Origin: Acidobacteriota bacterium
GTDB taxonomy: Bacteria > Acidobacteriota > UBA6911 > RPQK01 > DATIPO01
NCBI GenBank assembly: GCA_035471785.1
Contig: DATIPQ010000146.1
Span: 1-64,000 of the forward strand
Direction: 5' to 3'
DNA: 64,000 bases
Below the pieces are notes generated by a model. It was not told the origin of the DNA, ran no database searches, and saw only the letters and a list, made by a program, of their open reading frames with translations. Below are positions 36,511 to 45,277 of the stretch, one piece after another (position 1 is the first letter of the stretch; each line of letters begins with the position of its first letter). Position numbers and translations under genes: made by a program.

Positions 36511-39500
36511 CTATTTTGAGGTGTCCCGGCCAGCGGGATGTGCGCATTCCGCTTCCAGAATCCGCTGCCCGAATCTGTCCGGAGTCCAGAAGGATTTGAG
36601 CTCCTGTTGCAGCTCTTGAGCCTCTTCTTCTTTGCCGACCCCGATCAGACAGCAGGCCATCCGTTTCCTAACGACTGCCAGCATGTCGGCCGGCAGCCAA
36701 TAGATGAGACGGCCCTTGCGGTCCAAAATCTCGCGATAGATGCGAATCGCACTATCGTAACTGCCCGTTTCTTCGAGCAGGCGAGCAAGAGATGCCGCTG
36801 ATAGTATATCTTCTAATCCTCGATGGGCTTTGTCAAGAGGTGTTCTGGCTTCTTCGATTCGACCCTGCCGCAAGTACTCTTCACCCTCTAACTGCATCAG
36901 GTACCATCGAGTGAGCTTGTTGGAGTACTGGCTGTCGATTTGCCGCAGTTTCTCAATGTATGGCCCGGACTTGTCCCAATGTCCCCATTGGCCCAGAAGC
37001 AGTGCGGCATCGCGCAGCCTGCGGTGAAACTGGGGCGGGAAGTCGTCTTCAAGCAGATATTCCAGCGCCTGCAGGGCTTGATCTTCGCGATCGGTCAAAA
37101 AGTAGAGATGGGCCAGACGCAGGTCGGTCAGGTAGCCGATGAAGCGGTTGCCGCGCCTCTCGCCGCTGCCTTTCCCGCGTTCCAGCCATTTCAGGGCCTC
37201 TTCGTGATGGCCTTGCAGAAGTTCGTTCTGGGCCAGGTAGTAGCGGGCGACCGGTATCCACAAGGCCCGGTCTCTGCCCATGGCGGTTTGCTCCCCCCGT
37301 TTGGAGGCGCACTGCTCCATCTTCAACAGGACTTGTTCGGCGCCTTCAAAGTCGTCCAGTCCCATTCGTGAGAAAGCCTCGGCCCAATCCAGGTAAGGCC
37401 AATCCTCATTTGGCGAGCGCAGCTCTTGCGCGATGTCGAGGGCTTCCCGGAACTGGCTGTTCCGGGCCAGAATGAAGGCGATCCTGCCCTTGTATCGCCT
37501 CTCCTCGGAAGGTTGCAGACGGATGGCCTGCTCCAAATGGTCGATGGCCTCGTCAAAAAACCCGATCCGTGCCAAGTCGTTGGAAACGAGGACGTGGAGG
37601 GTGGCGTCGTCGGGTCTCGCGGCAAGGACCGCTTCAGCTATCTCAATAGCCTCATGATGCTGTCCCGTCATTTGCAGGTATTGCACCTCGATGAGGCGGC
37701 TCTCAGGAGGACTGGCGTTATGACGCAGACGGTAGCCCTCAGTGATTGTCTGCAGCGAGGCCTTGGAGTTGCCCATAGCGCTCTGGCAAAGAGCGAGTGC
37801 GCGGTGGGCGGAGGCAAACTGGGGATCTTCCCCGATCGCCGTTTCCAGCAGGCCCACCCGTTTCTCGAGCAGAGGCGTCAACTCCGCTTCATGGTAGTGT
37901 TTCAAGGCCTCAAAACTGGTCGTCGTCACCTTGGGGTAGTTAGGTCTGCTTCCCAATTGGGGGGACCTGCTGATCACATTGGAGAGCAGGGGGTGCATCA
38001 TCTGTCTGAGCAGGGAGTCGATTTGGCCCTGTTGGCGAAGGGTCTCAGCGTCGAAGTGAAGGGTCGAAGAGGCTGATGAAGCCTCCAGGAGGAGTCGTGT
38101 CCCTTGTGGGGAGTGATCCAGTCCTATCTTCAGAGAAATGTCCGCCATGCCGCGCTGCAGCAATTCCTGGGCCGTATTGCCGTCGACCGGACTGTCAGCG
38201 GGTTTTCCCATCAGCTTTAGATTGTCGGCCAAGGTCGCGGCATTCACCGGCGTGAAGCGGGGATAGGCGCTTAGAACATCTCTTACGGTTCCATCGATGG
38301 CAGCTCTGTCTGCCGCTTCCACCGATCCCGAGACCTCCTCCATCAGGATGCGCAACTCTCGCTCGGGACTGGAATACTGGATGATGAGAAGTAATGCGGC
38401 GAAGACGATTATGAGCAGAGCCGCCACGGCTTTAAGGGGCGGTCGCGGCCAGCCTCCCCCCGTCGAATCGGCGGGGCGCTGCATCAGCCGCAGGGACTGA
38501 TCGGTCAAGACTCCCGCCAGAGCGTCTTCCATCTGCCGCGCCGAATGGAAGCGCCGGCGCGGATTAGGATCAAGCGCTTTCTCCACGATCCTGCAGACGG
38601 CGTGAGGGAGTTGCGGGCGCGCCTCGCCCAGAGGCGTGAAGATTTTCTTGCGATGTCCTTGGCGGATCTCCCCCACATCGGTGCCCCGCACGGGAAAAGT
38701 GCGGCTCATCAGGTAGTAGAGCAGGACGCCGATGGAGTAGATGTCGGAGAGAGGCGTCGGCTCTTCGCCTCTGAGCACCTCGGGCGCCATGTAGAGGGGC
38801 GTGCCCGAGATGGGCGCCTGAGTGTCGGCTTGGGGCGAATCGGGAATCTCGTAGCCGGTGCCGAAATCGGTGAGGACGATGCGTCCGCCTTGGCCGCGGA
38901 TGATGTTCTGAGCCTTGATGTCGCGGTGCACAACTCCGGCCTGATGAACCATGGCGGCGGCCCGGCATACCTGCATCCCGATGACCACAGCCTCGCCGGC
39001 GCTGCAGGGGCCCTGCTCCTCGACCATCTCATCCAGGTTGCGTCCCCGCACGTACTCCATCCACAGCCCCACCTGACCGCCGTGGGTGTCGGCCCCGTAC
39101 ACGGTGGCTACGCTGGGATCGTTGATTTTGGCCAGCAGACGCGCTTCCCGGACCAGACGGAGGCGGCGCTCCTCATCCTTCTGGGCCTGTTTCCCGCCCG
39201 TTGAGCGAGGGCGCATCAGCTTGAGGGCCACATTGCGTTCCAACTGGGCATCCCAGGCCCGGTAGACTTCCCCGCAGGCCCCTCCTCCGATGCGCTCGCG
39301 GATGATCAGATGGCCCCAGCGGCGCGGGGTTCCTGTATCGGGATCGGAAGACTGCTGGAGATCAGCTTGAGTGGGCGGGCTTGAGGCTGGATCAGGGCTC
39401 AGGGAAGCGACTCGGGACACTCGGTGCAGTTGGCGGGCCAGACGAAGCTGCTGGTCGTCCAGGGCCATGGCTTCGATCTCTTCCCACGCCACTGGTTCTC

Positions 39501-39555
39501 CATCGGAAATGCGGGCTGCTAGGTGCAGCAGAGGGTCATCCTGGGGGGACTTCAC
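36511..39555 (-). CDS. Ser/Thr protein kinase with transmembrane helix and TPR region
   Basis: 1014 residues. After about 80 residues, the kinase domain (about 82-350) shows IGGGACGEVY, NVALKLM (ATP lysine), VVHRDIKAQN, TDFG and YMAPEVL. One transmembrane helix follows (AVAALLIIVFAALLLIIQY, about 375-395), then a helical extracytoplasmic part with many TPR-like repeats. It probably senses envelope conditions or binds a partner outside and signals by phosphorylation inside. It starts four bases after the stop of an ECF sigma factor gene, and such pairs are usually functional partners: the kinase may phosphorylate or control the sigma factor. A GGCGGGA hairpin lies in the 191-base gap after it. 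Confidence 0.93.
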   Translation of the reverse strand: MKSPQDDPLLHLAARISDGEPVAWEEIEAMALDDQQLRLARQLHRVSRVASLSPDPASSPPTQADLQQSSDPDTGTPRRWGHLIIRERIGGGACGEVYRAWDAQLERNVALKLMRPRSTGGKQAQKDEERRLRLVREARLLAKINDPSVATVYGADTHGGQVGLWMEYVRGRNLDEMVEEQGPCSAGEAVVIGMQVCRAAAMVHQAGVVHRDIKAQNIIRGQGGRIVLTDFGTGYEIPDSPQADTQAPISGTPLYMAPEVLRGEEPTPLSDIYSIGVLLYYLMSRTFPVRGTDVGEIRQGHRKKIFTPLGEARPQLPHAVCRIVEKALDPNPRRRFHSARQMEDALAGVLTDQSLRLMQRPADSTGGGWPRPPLKAVAALLIIVFAALLLIIQYSSPERELRILMEEVSGSVEAADRAAIDGTVRDVLSAYPRFTPVNAATLADNLKLMGKPADSPVDGNTAQELLQRGMADISLKIGLDHSPQGTRLLLEASSASSTLHFDAETLRQQGQIDSLLRQMMHPLLSNVISRSPQLGSRPNYPKVTTTSFEALKHYHEAELTPLLEKRVGLLETAIGEDPQFASAHRALALCQSAMGNSKASLQTITEGYRLRHNASPPESRLIEVQYLQMTGQHHEAIEIAEAVLAARPDDATLHVLVSNDLARIGFFDEAIDHLEQAIRLQPSEERRYKGRIAFILARNSQFREALDIAQELRSPNEDWPYLDWAEAFSRMGLDDFEGAEQVLLKMEQCASKRGEQTAMGRDRALWIPVARYYLAQNELLQGHHEEALKWLERGKGSGERRGNRFIGYLTDLRLAHLYFLTDREDQALQALEYLLEDDFPPQFHRRLRDAALLLGQWGHWDKSGPYIEKLRQIDSQYSNKLTRWYLMQLEGEEYLRQGRIEEARTPLDKAHRGLEDILSAASLARLLEETGSYDSAIRIYREILDRKGRLIYWLPADMLAVVRKRMACCLIGVGKEEEAQELQQELKSFWTPDRFGQRILEAECAHPAGRDTSK

Positions 39556-39559
39556 GCTA

Positions 39560-40177
39560 TCACTCCATCGGTGTCTCCATCCGCTCCGCCAAGCGCAGCA
39601 GGGCCCTGACCACTCCCATGCGGGCGGCGTCGGGAGAGGGGCGGCCCAGCGATTGGGCGATTTGCCGGTAGCTCCAGCGTTTTTCGATCCGAGCCACGAT
39701 CAGGTCGCGGTCCTTGGGACGAAGGGTGGTCAATGCCGACCGGTAACGGTCCCGGCATTCTTCGCCCAGGTATTCCTCCAACGGGTTCGGTCCCGGATGT
39801 GGCGACTCCTGTCGCGGGGGATCGACCTCTTGCGGCTTGCGCTGGGCACGCCGGATAGCGTCGCGGACGCGGTTGGACAGACTCCGGCGCAGATAAATCT
39901 TGAAGGCCTTGTCGTGGTGGGGAAGGAACCGCGGCACATGGTGGACGGTGTGCATCATGGTGTCCTGCACCAGGTCATCGGTGTCCAGCAAGCCCCGCGC
40001 GGAGCCGGGCAAGCGCCCGTGAGCCCATTGCTTGAGAATCGGAATGTAACGTCGGAAGATGGCGTCCAGCGCTTCCTCGTCGCCCGAGCGCGCCTTCCTC
40101 AGCAACTCAACCGTGGATGATGATTCCAGCCGCTCTTCGGATAAATCTGTGCTGTCACTCCACGTAATCGTTCCCAT
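39560..40177 (-). CDS. ECF-type RNA polymerase sigma factor
   Basis: 205 residues. Region 2 is visible as DEEALDAIFRRYIPILKQWA and LLDTDDLVQDTMMHTV (about 35-90); region 4 as LRPKDRDLIVARIEKRWSYR and QIAQSLGRPSPDAARMG (about 150-195). The type resembles the TIGR02999-like ECF factors of Planctomycetota and Acidobacteriota that pair with Ser/Thr kinases instead of classical anti-sigma factors. The downstream kinase gene starts four bases after the stop. The start at 40177 is preceded by a G-rich ribosome-binding sequence; an upstream in-frame ATG at 40312 lacks support. Confidence 0.92.
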   Translation of the reverse strand: MGTITWSDSTDLSEERLESSSTVELLRKARSGDEEALDAIFRRYIPILKQWAHGRLPGSARGLLDTDDLVQDTMMHTVHHVPRFLPHHDKAFKIYLRRSLSNRVRDAIRRAQRKPQEVDPPRQESPHPGPNPLEEYLGEECRDRYRSALTTLRPKDRDLIVARIEKRWSYRQIAQSLGRPSPDAARMGVVRALLRLAERMETPME

Positions 40178-40477
40178 GCCTGCCCCCCAAATTACAAGTA
40201 AGCCTGTACAATTAGTCAGTATCATATCCGTCTGAAGCAGGTTGCTGCAAGATCTAAAAGCGCTTGAAAACGAAGCCGGGCTGGAATCTCCGACGAGAGT
40301 TGCTTGAGGCACCCCGTTGCGCCCGCCGCCCAGGAAAATGCAACCTGTGCCCAGGGCTTGCCGTCAATGAGGAAGTCGAACAAAGGAGCGCGTGCGGTAC
40401 CGGTGCGCATTCCGTGACATCAACTTGTCCACATCGTCAATCCAGTCGGGCTAGTAACGTTGTAAGGGAGTGAAGGG
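40178..40477. promoter_or_regulatory. Divergent promoter region, ECF sigma / PQQ propeller
   Basis: 300 bases without a gene between two divergent genes. On the minus strand a TATGAT (near 40222) with a weak TTGCAG at 18 bases could serve the sigma gene. On the plus side an AAGGGAGTGAAGGG ribosome-binding sequence precedes the propeller gene, but no clear promoter is seen. No operator-like palindrome stands out. Confidence 0.35.
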
Positions 40478-41770
40478 ATGAAACGAATCTGTACGATAGG
40501 GAAACTCGGGTTCTTTGGAGCTTGGCTGTTGGCCTTGCCTCTGCTTCTGGCCGGTGACTGGCCGCAATGGAGGGGCGTGGAGCGCAACGGGCAATCCAGC
40601 GACACGGGTCTGCTCAAAGAATGGCCCGAGAATGGCCCGCCGCTGGTCTACAGCGCCTCCGGAGTGGGCAAGGGCTACTCCAGCCTGTCTCTCTCCGATG
40701 GGCTGATTTTCACTATGGGAGACATCGACTCCGCCCAATACGTGGTGGCCCTCCGGGCTGAGGACGGCTCCTCCGCTTGGAAAACCAGGGTCGGACCGCC
40801 TTGGCCCGACCAGTACGTGGGCGCGCGCAGCACTCCCACCGTGGACGGGGACCGCCTCTATGCTCTGGGAACCGAGGGCGATCTGGTCTGCCTGAGAAAA
40901 TCCGACGGCCAGGAGCTTTGGCGGCGCAACCTCAAAGAGGACTTCGGCGGTCATCTGATGATCATCCAGAACACCAACTGGAAATACGCCGAGTCGCCCC
41001 TGGTGGACGGAAACAAAGTTGTCGTCACTCCCGGCGGACCCCAAGCCGCCATGGTGGCGCTCAACAAGATGACGGGGGAGGAAATCTGGCGTACCGCCGT
41101 CCCCGATCTGGGCGAGAAGGGCGCCGACGGGGCAGCCTATTCCTCCATCGTCATCTCAAACGGCGCCGGAGTGAAACAATACGTCCAGTTGATGGGACGC
41201 GGCGTGGTGGGCGTGGACGCTGAAACGGGACGCTTCCTGTGGGGATACAACCGGGTGGCCAACGACGTCGCCAACATCACCACCCCCATCGTGGAGGGCG
41301 ACTACGTCTTCGCATCTACCGGCTACCGCACCGGGGCGGCCCTGCTCAAGCTCTCCAAAGAGGGCTCGGGCGTGAAAGCCGAAGAAGTCTACTTCCTGGA
41401 AGCCAACGTCATGCAGAACCACCACGGAGGGATCATTCTCCATAACGGCTACCTCTACACCGGCACCGGCCACAACAGGGGCTACCCGCTGTGCGTGGAA
41501 ATGACGTCGGGAGAGGTGGCCTGGGGCCCCATCCGCAACGACGGAGAGGGTTCGGCGGCCGTCTCCTATGCCGACGGCAACCTCTACATGCGCTACCAGA
41601 ACGGACTGATGATGCTGGTTGAAGCCACGCCCCAGGAGTATCGCGAGAAGGGAAGCTTCACGATTCCCAACGTCAACCAGTTCAGCTGGTCGCACCCCGT
41701 GGTCTCCGGAGGACGTCTTTATCTGCGCGAGCAGGACAACCTGCACGTCTACGACATTTCCGCCCCCTGA
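40478..41770 (+). CDS. PQQ-like beta-propeller repeat protein, exported
   Basis: 430 residues with a signal peptide (FFGAWLLALPLLLAG) immediately followed by DWPQWRGVERNG, a start typical of the outer-membrane or periplasmic PQQ-like propeller proteins of Planctomycetota and Acidobacteriota. Repeats carry the ALNKMTGEEIWR and GVDAETGRFLWG blade motif. There is no sign of a dehydrogenase module, so it is more likely a binding or scaffold protein than a quinoprotein enzyme. A 30-base perfect palindrome follows its stop. Confidence 0.88.
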   Translation: MKRICTIGKLGFFGAWLLALPLLLAGDWPQWRGVERNGQSSDTGLLKEWPENGPPLVYSASGVGKGYSSLSLSDGLIFTMGDIDSAQYVVALRAEDGSSAWKTRVGPPWPDQYVGARSTPTVDGDRLYALGTEGDLVCLRKSDGQELWRRNLKEDFGGHLMIIQNTNWKYAESPLVDGNKVVVTPGGPQAAMVALNKMTGEEIWRTAVPDLGEKGADGAAYSSIVISNGAGVKQYVQLMGRGVVGVDAETGRFLWGYNRVANDVANITTPIVEGDYVFASTGYRTGAALLKLSKEGSGVKAEEVYFLEANVMQNHHGGIILHNGYLYTGTGHNRGYPLCVEMTSGEVAWGPIRNDGEGSAAVSYADGNLYMRYQNGLMMLVEATPQEYREKGSFTIPNVNQFSWSHPVVSGGRLYLREQDNLHVYDISAP

Positions 41771-41794
41771 CGGCAGGGAGACGGCTCTTCATAG

Positions 41795-41824
41795 CAGCGG
41801 TCCGCCGCGCGCGGCGGACCGCTG
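41795..41824. terminator. 30-base perfect palindrome between convergent genes
   Basis: Two perfect 15-base arms (41795-41809 and 41810-41824) with no spacer, centred on CGCG, between the ends of the propeller gene and msrP. In RNA it forms a very stable hairpin for both transcripts. No T run follows; GCTGTCCCT at its right edge recurs at the 48162-48196 hairpin. Confidence 0.6.
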
Positions 41825-41831
41825 TCCCTGT

Positions 41832-42857
41832 CTAGCGTGCGATTTCGCCCGGACGCAGAGGACGCTGGGGAGTCCGCGGCTCGTCCGGATACAGCTCCGC
41901 GACGTACTTTCCATAACCATTGAAGATGGGCGTTGCGAAACGCTCCTCGTTCCTCAGCCAGTAGGACTGCGACTGACTCCAGCGGGGGTGGGGAATGTTG
42001 GGATTGACGTTGGAGAGAAACCCGTATTCGTGAGGCTGGATCTGCCAGAAGGTCTTGGGCTCTTGGCGCAGGAACTCGATGCGCACGATCGACTTGGGGT
42101 TCTTGTAGCCATACTTCCAGGGCACGATCACCCGCAGGGGAGCGCCATGCTGCTTGAGCAGGGGCTCGCCGTAGATGCCCGTCACCGCCAGAGCCAACTC
42201 GTTCATGGCTTCGTCCATGCGCAGAGCCTCGTGATAGGGCCAGGGATAGTGAGAGGCCTTGCTCAGACCCGGCATCTGCCCGGGGCGCTCGGCCGAGATG
42301 AAGCGGACGTACTTGGCCGACGACTTGGGATCGGCCTTCTCGATCAGCTTTGAAAGCGGAAAGCCGCTCCAGGGAACGTTCATTGCCCAACGCTCCACGC
42401 AGCGAAAGTGGTAGACGCGTTCCTCGTGGGCAAAAGCGAAGATGTCGTCCAGGTCGAGCGTCATGGGATTGTTGCAGTCGCCCACCAGTTGCACCTTCCA
42501 GGGCTCGACCTCGAAGTCCTCGGCGTATTCCCAAACCGGTCCGCCCCGCCCCGGCAGGAACTCATAGAAGTTGTTGTGAGAAGCCGCCGTCTCCCTGGGC
42601 GTCAATGGCTTGGCGATTCCGGCGGGCAGTTGGTAGTCGTTGTTGCGGGTGGCCGGAAAGACGTCCGGGCGCTGCAGAGGAGGCTTCAGCTTGGCTTCCT
42701 CGGGCGGGCTCGAAAACAGCCCCTCGCCCCGGCAGAACTGGGATGAAGCGCCTACCGCACCCAGGGCCATGGCGGCCACGAACTTGCGGCGGTTGAAGTA
42801 AACCTCGCGGGGGGTCGGTTCCAGCGAGGGAATATCGGCTCGATATTGTCTAGCCAT
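41832..42857 (-). CDS. msrP: Periplasmic methionine-sulfoxide reductase catalytic subunit
   Basis: Molybdopterin enzyme (YedY) that repairs oxidised methionine in exported proteins, 341 residues. A twin-arginine-type leader (FNRRKFVAAMALGAVGA) sends the folded protein out. Signature features are HNNFYEF, the molybdenum-ligand Cys in FRCVERWAM (residue 153), VPWSGFPLSKLIEKADP and the PWKYGYKNPKSIVRIEF end. The usual haem membrane partner MsrQ is not adjacent. It converges with the PQQ-propeller gene. Confidence 0.95.
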   Translation of the reverse strand: MARQYRADIPSLEPTPREVYFNRRKFVAAMALGAVGASSQFCRGEGLFSSPPEEAKLKPPLQRPDVFPATRNNDYQLPAGIAKPLTPRETAASHNNFYEFLPGRGGPVWEYAEDFEVEPWKVQLVGDCNNPMTLDLDDIFAFAHEERVYHFRCVERWAMNVPWSGFPLSKLIEKADPKSSAKYVRFISAERPGQMPGLSKASHYPWPYHEALRMDEAMNELALAVTGIYGEPLLKQHGAPLRVIVPWKYGYKNPKSIVRIEFLRQEPKTFWQIQPHEYGFLSNVNPNIPHPRWSQSQSYWLRNEERFATPIFNGYGKYVAELYPDEPRTPQRPLRPGEIAR

Positions 42858-42984
42858 AGTCGTTTGTCCTCAAATCCAGTCTCCTAGATGGGCTCAGGCA
42901 TGTCAATGTTGCAAGCCTCGGAGGGCCGATTCAGTTGGATATGCGACCATTGCCGCCGTCGAGCCGATATGGGACTCTTGAAGC

Positions 42985-44217
42985 ATGCAAATCGAAAGAG
43001 AAAAATTCACCTTCGACAACGGCCGGGGAGAATCTCTGGCGGCCCGCCTGGAAAGACCGCGGGAGCCCCTGGCTTACGCCCTCTTCGCACACTGCTTCAC
43101 CTGCTCCAAGGACATCGCCGCCGCCTCGCGCATCTCGCGGGCCTTGTGCGGGCAGGGAATCGGAGTGCTGCGCTTTGATTTCACCGGACTGGGCAACAGC
43201 GACGGAGATTTCTCAAATACCAACTTCTCCTCCAACGTGGAGGATCTCGTGGCCGCCGCCGCCGCCCTGGGAGAGCGCCTGCAAGCGCCCCGCCTGCTCA
43301 TCGGACACAGCCTGGGAGGCGCCGCCGTGCTGGCGGCCGCATCAAGCATCCAAGAATGCAGAGCCGTGGCCACCATTGGCGCACCCGCTGATCCGGGACA
43401 TGTGGAGCACCTGCTGCAATCGAAACTGGATGAAATCGAGGAGGAAGGCAGCGCCACGGTGGTGCTGGCTGGACGCGAGTTCAGGATCAAGAAGCAGTTT
43501 TTGGAGGACATCCGTTCCCAGTCGCTGCAAGAGCGGATCGGTCAACTGAAGCGTGCGCTGCTGATCTTCCATTCGCCGCTCGACAAGATCGTCGGCATCG
43601 ACCAGGCGGCCGCCATTTTCAGCGCCGCCAAACATCCCAAGAGCTTTGTCTCCCTGGACGATGCTGACCATCTGCTCAACGACCAGAGGGACTCTCAGTA
43701 CGTGGCCCGCGTCCTGGCCGCCTGGGCGTCGCGATTCCTGCAAGTCGAGCGAGATGGCCAGGGTGAGGCCGACGGGACCTCAGACCATTCCCCCGAGGGC
43801 ACGGTGGTGGTGGAGGAAGATGGCCCCCGCTTTCTGCAGGCTGTACGGGCCCGCCGCCATGTGCTCAAGGCTGACGAACCGTCCGGCTTGGGAGGCGGGG
43901 ACGGCGGCATGACGCCCTACGAACTGCTGCAGGCGGCGCTGGGAGCCTGCACCGCCATCACCCTGCGCATGTACGCCGACCGCAAGGAGTGGCCGCTGGA
44001 CAAGGTCAGGGTGGAATTGCGCTACGACAAGATCCATGCCCAAGACTGCCGTGACTGCCAGAGCAAGGAGGGGAAGGTCGACCGCATCCGCGAGCGCATC
44101 GAGGTGACGGGCCATCTCGACCAGAGCCAGCGCCGCCGCCTGCTGGAAATCTCTAAGAAATGCCCGGTCTACCGCACCCTGACTTCAGAGGTTCACATCG
44201 AGAGCGAACTGGCCTGA
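42985..44217 (+). CDS. Bifunctional alpha/beta hydrolase - OsmC fusion
   Basis: 410 residues. The N-terminal alpha/beta hydrolase (about 1-250) has the nucleophile elbow GHSLGG (Ser near 109), a catalytic Asp region HSPLDKIVG and a late His in DDADHLL. The C-terminal OsmC domain (about 275-410) holds the two redox cysteines, in LGACTAITLRMYADRK and in KKCPVYRTL, which in OsmC/Ohr proteins reduce organic hydroperoxides. The fusion is a known architecture; the hydrolase may release a peroxide or thioester substrate for the OsmC half. The next gene, a predicted selenoprotein of the thioredoxin fold, starts 66 bases later and would fit a peroxide-defence unit. Confidence 0.93.
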   Translation: MQIEREKFTFDNGRGESLAARLERPREPLAYALFAHCFTCSKDIAAASRISRALCGQGIGVLRFDFTGLGNSDGDFSNTNFSSNVEDLVAAAAALGERLQAPRLLIGHSLGGAAVLAAASSIQECRAVATIGAPADPGHVEHLLQSKLDEIEEEGSATVVLAGREFRIKKQFLEDIRSQSLQERIGQLKRALLIFHSPLDKIVGIDQAAAIFSAAKHPKSFVSLDDADHLLNDQRDSQYVARVLAAWASRFLQVERDGQGEADGTSDHSPEGTVVVEEDGPRFLQAVRARRHVLKADEPSGLGGGDGGMTPYELLQAALGACTAITLRMYADRKEWPLDKVRVELRYDKIHAQDCRDCQSKEGKVDRIRERIEVTGHLDQSQRRRLLEISKKCPVYRTLTSEVHIESELA

Positions 44218-44282
44218 TCGCCTGGCACGCCGCCGTGGGAGTCATTGAAACCGCAGCATCGCAGGCGGCGTCGATAGCACAG

Positions 44283-44837
44283 ATGAGCGCCAAAGACATC
44301 GATCCGTTCATTCTGGATATGCCCATCGGGGGCCGCAATCTGCGGGCCGCCACGCTGGGCGCTGAAATCGGACAGGAAGCCCACTTGCTGGTCTTTCTGC
44401 GCCACTTCGGCTGACCGTTTTGTCGCGAAGCGGTCGGAGACCTGCGCCAAGCCTCCCAAGACAGCAGCGGTTTTCCTCGGATCCTCTTCTTTCATCTGGG
44501 CCAGAAGACGGACGGCGAGGAGTTCTTTGAAACCTTCTGGCCTGAGGCCCGGGCCATTTGCGATCCCGAGCAGCGGTTTTACGGCGCCTTCGACCTCTAC
44601 ACCGGGAGCCTGCGCGAACTCTTCGGTCCGGCCGTCTGGCTGCGCGCCATCAAGGCCTTCCGAAAGGGCTATTCGCGCGGCAAGCCGGTAGGCAATCCCT
44701 GGACCATGCCGGGCACTTTTCTGGTCTGCCGCCGGAAAGTGGTTTGGAAGCACCGCTTCAACCACGCCGGAGACCATCCCGATTTCCAGGCCATGCCGCG
44801 TCGCATGGCGCGGCATGCACAGGAGTGCATGGGCTGA
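44283..44837 (+). CDS. SelL-related redox selenoprotein, TGA (44412-44414) read as Sec
   Basis: Read through the in-frame TGA, this is a 184-residue thioredoxin-fold protein with a redox motif U-P-F-C at residues 44-47, in FLRHFG-U-PFCREA. The downstream part carries the signatures of the SelL-related redox family: ILFFHLGQKTDGEEFFETFW, FDLYTGSLRELFGPAVWLRA, a GNPWTMPGTFLVC strand and the HRFNHAGDHPDFQAMP tail. Homologues have Cys at the Sec position (known family feature). Both halves are in one frame, with no other stop until 44835. A hairpin with a GGA loop lies 21 bases after the TGA. Standard calling would end the gene at 44414. A nonsense mutation in a Cys gene is the alternative. Sec-pathway genes are not in the window. 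Confidence 0.82.
44412..44445 (+). promoter_or_regulatory. Candidate bacterial SECIS element
   Basis: Right after the TGA, GCGGUC (44430-44435) and GACC-u-GC (44439-44445) pair around a GGA loop (44436-44438), six pairs with one bulged U. Its loop starts 21 bases after the TGA and begins with G, matching the bacterial SECIS rules (G in the first two loop bases, 16-37 bases from UGA). An alternative stem (44413-44417 with 44431-44435) includes the TGA itself. Confidence 0.6.
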
Positions 44838-44854
44838 GCCGACCATCTTCGAGC

Positions 44855-45193
44855 CTAGCCTGGCGGCCAGGTCATGCTGCGTCCTCCCAGGATGTGCAGA
44901 TGAAGGTGGTCGACGGTCTGTCCTCCCTTGCGGCCGGTGTTGGCCACCACCCTGTAGCCGTCTTGGGCCAACTCCAGTTGGCGGGCGATCTCCGCAACCT
45001 TCAGCAGCAGGTGTCCGCAAAGCTCGGCGTCCTCTGCCTTCAGATGGTTGAGGGACGCCACTTCCTTCTTGGGAATCAGCAGCACGTGCACGGGCGCTTG
45101 CGGATTGATGTCCCGGAAGGCCAGGCAGTGTTCGTCTTCATAGACGATGTCGGCGGGGATCTCTCTGTCGATGATCTTTTTGAAGAGGGTCAT
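44855..45193 (-). CDS. HIT-family nucleotide-binding hydrolase
   Basis: 112 residues, full length for the family. It shows the N-terminal FKKIIDREIPADIVYEDEH and the histidine triad HLHLHILGG (about 95-101), the catalytic motif of Hint-type phosphoramidases that cleave adenosine-phosphoramidate or aminoacyl-AMP substrates. It is divergent from the second SSS symporter and convergent with the selenoprotein gene, 17 bases apart. A TTGACA-17-ATCATT promoter ends six bases before its ATG, suggesting a leaderless mRNA. Confidence 0.95.
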   Translation of the reverse strand: MTLFKKIIDREIPADIVYEDEHCLAFRDINPQAPVHVLLIPKKEVASLNHLKAEDAELCGHLLLKVAEIARQLELAQDGYRVVANTGRKGGQTVDHLHLHILGGRSMTWPPG

Positions 45194-45199
45194 GGCCTT

Positions 45200-45228
45200 A
45201 ATGATCTCTGATTGGGCCGCCTTGTCAA
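45200..45228 (-). promoter_or_regulatory. Sigma70-like promoter of the HIT gene
   Basis: Minus strand: TTGACA (45228-45223), 17-base spacer, ATCATT (45205-45200), then six bases to the ATG at 45193. The perfect -35 and ideal spacing make this the clearest promoter in the window; the transcript would start at or next to the ATG. Confidence 0.6.
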
Positions 45229-45240
45229 CGTCCTTCGGCC

Positions 45241-45269
45241 TTTTCAGGCGTCGATCCTCGTTGCATAAT
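45241..45269 (+). promoter_or_regulatory. Promoter of the second SSS symporter
   Basis: TTTTCA (45241-45246), 17-base spacer, CATAAT (45264-45269), then eight bases to the ATG at 45278. No ribosome-binding site is present, again pointing to a leaderless or near-leaderless transcript. Confidence 0.5.
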
Positions 45270-45277
45270 GAGCGGCC

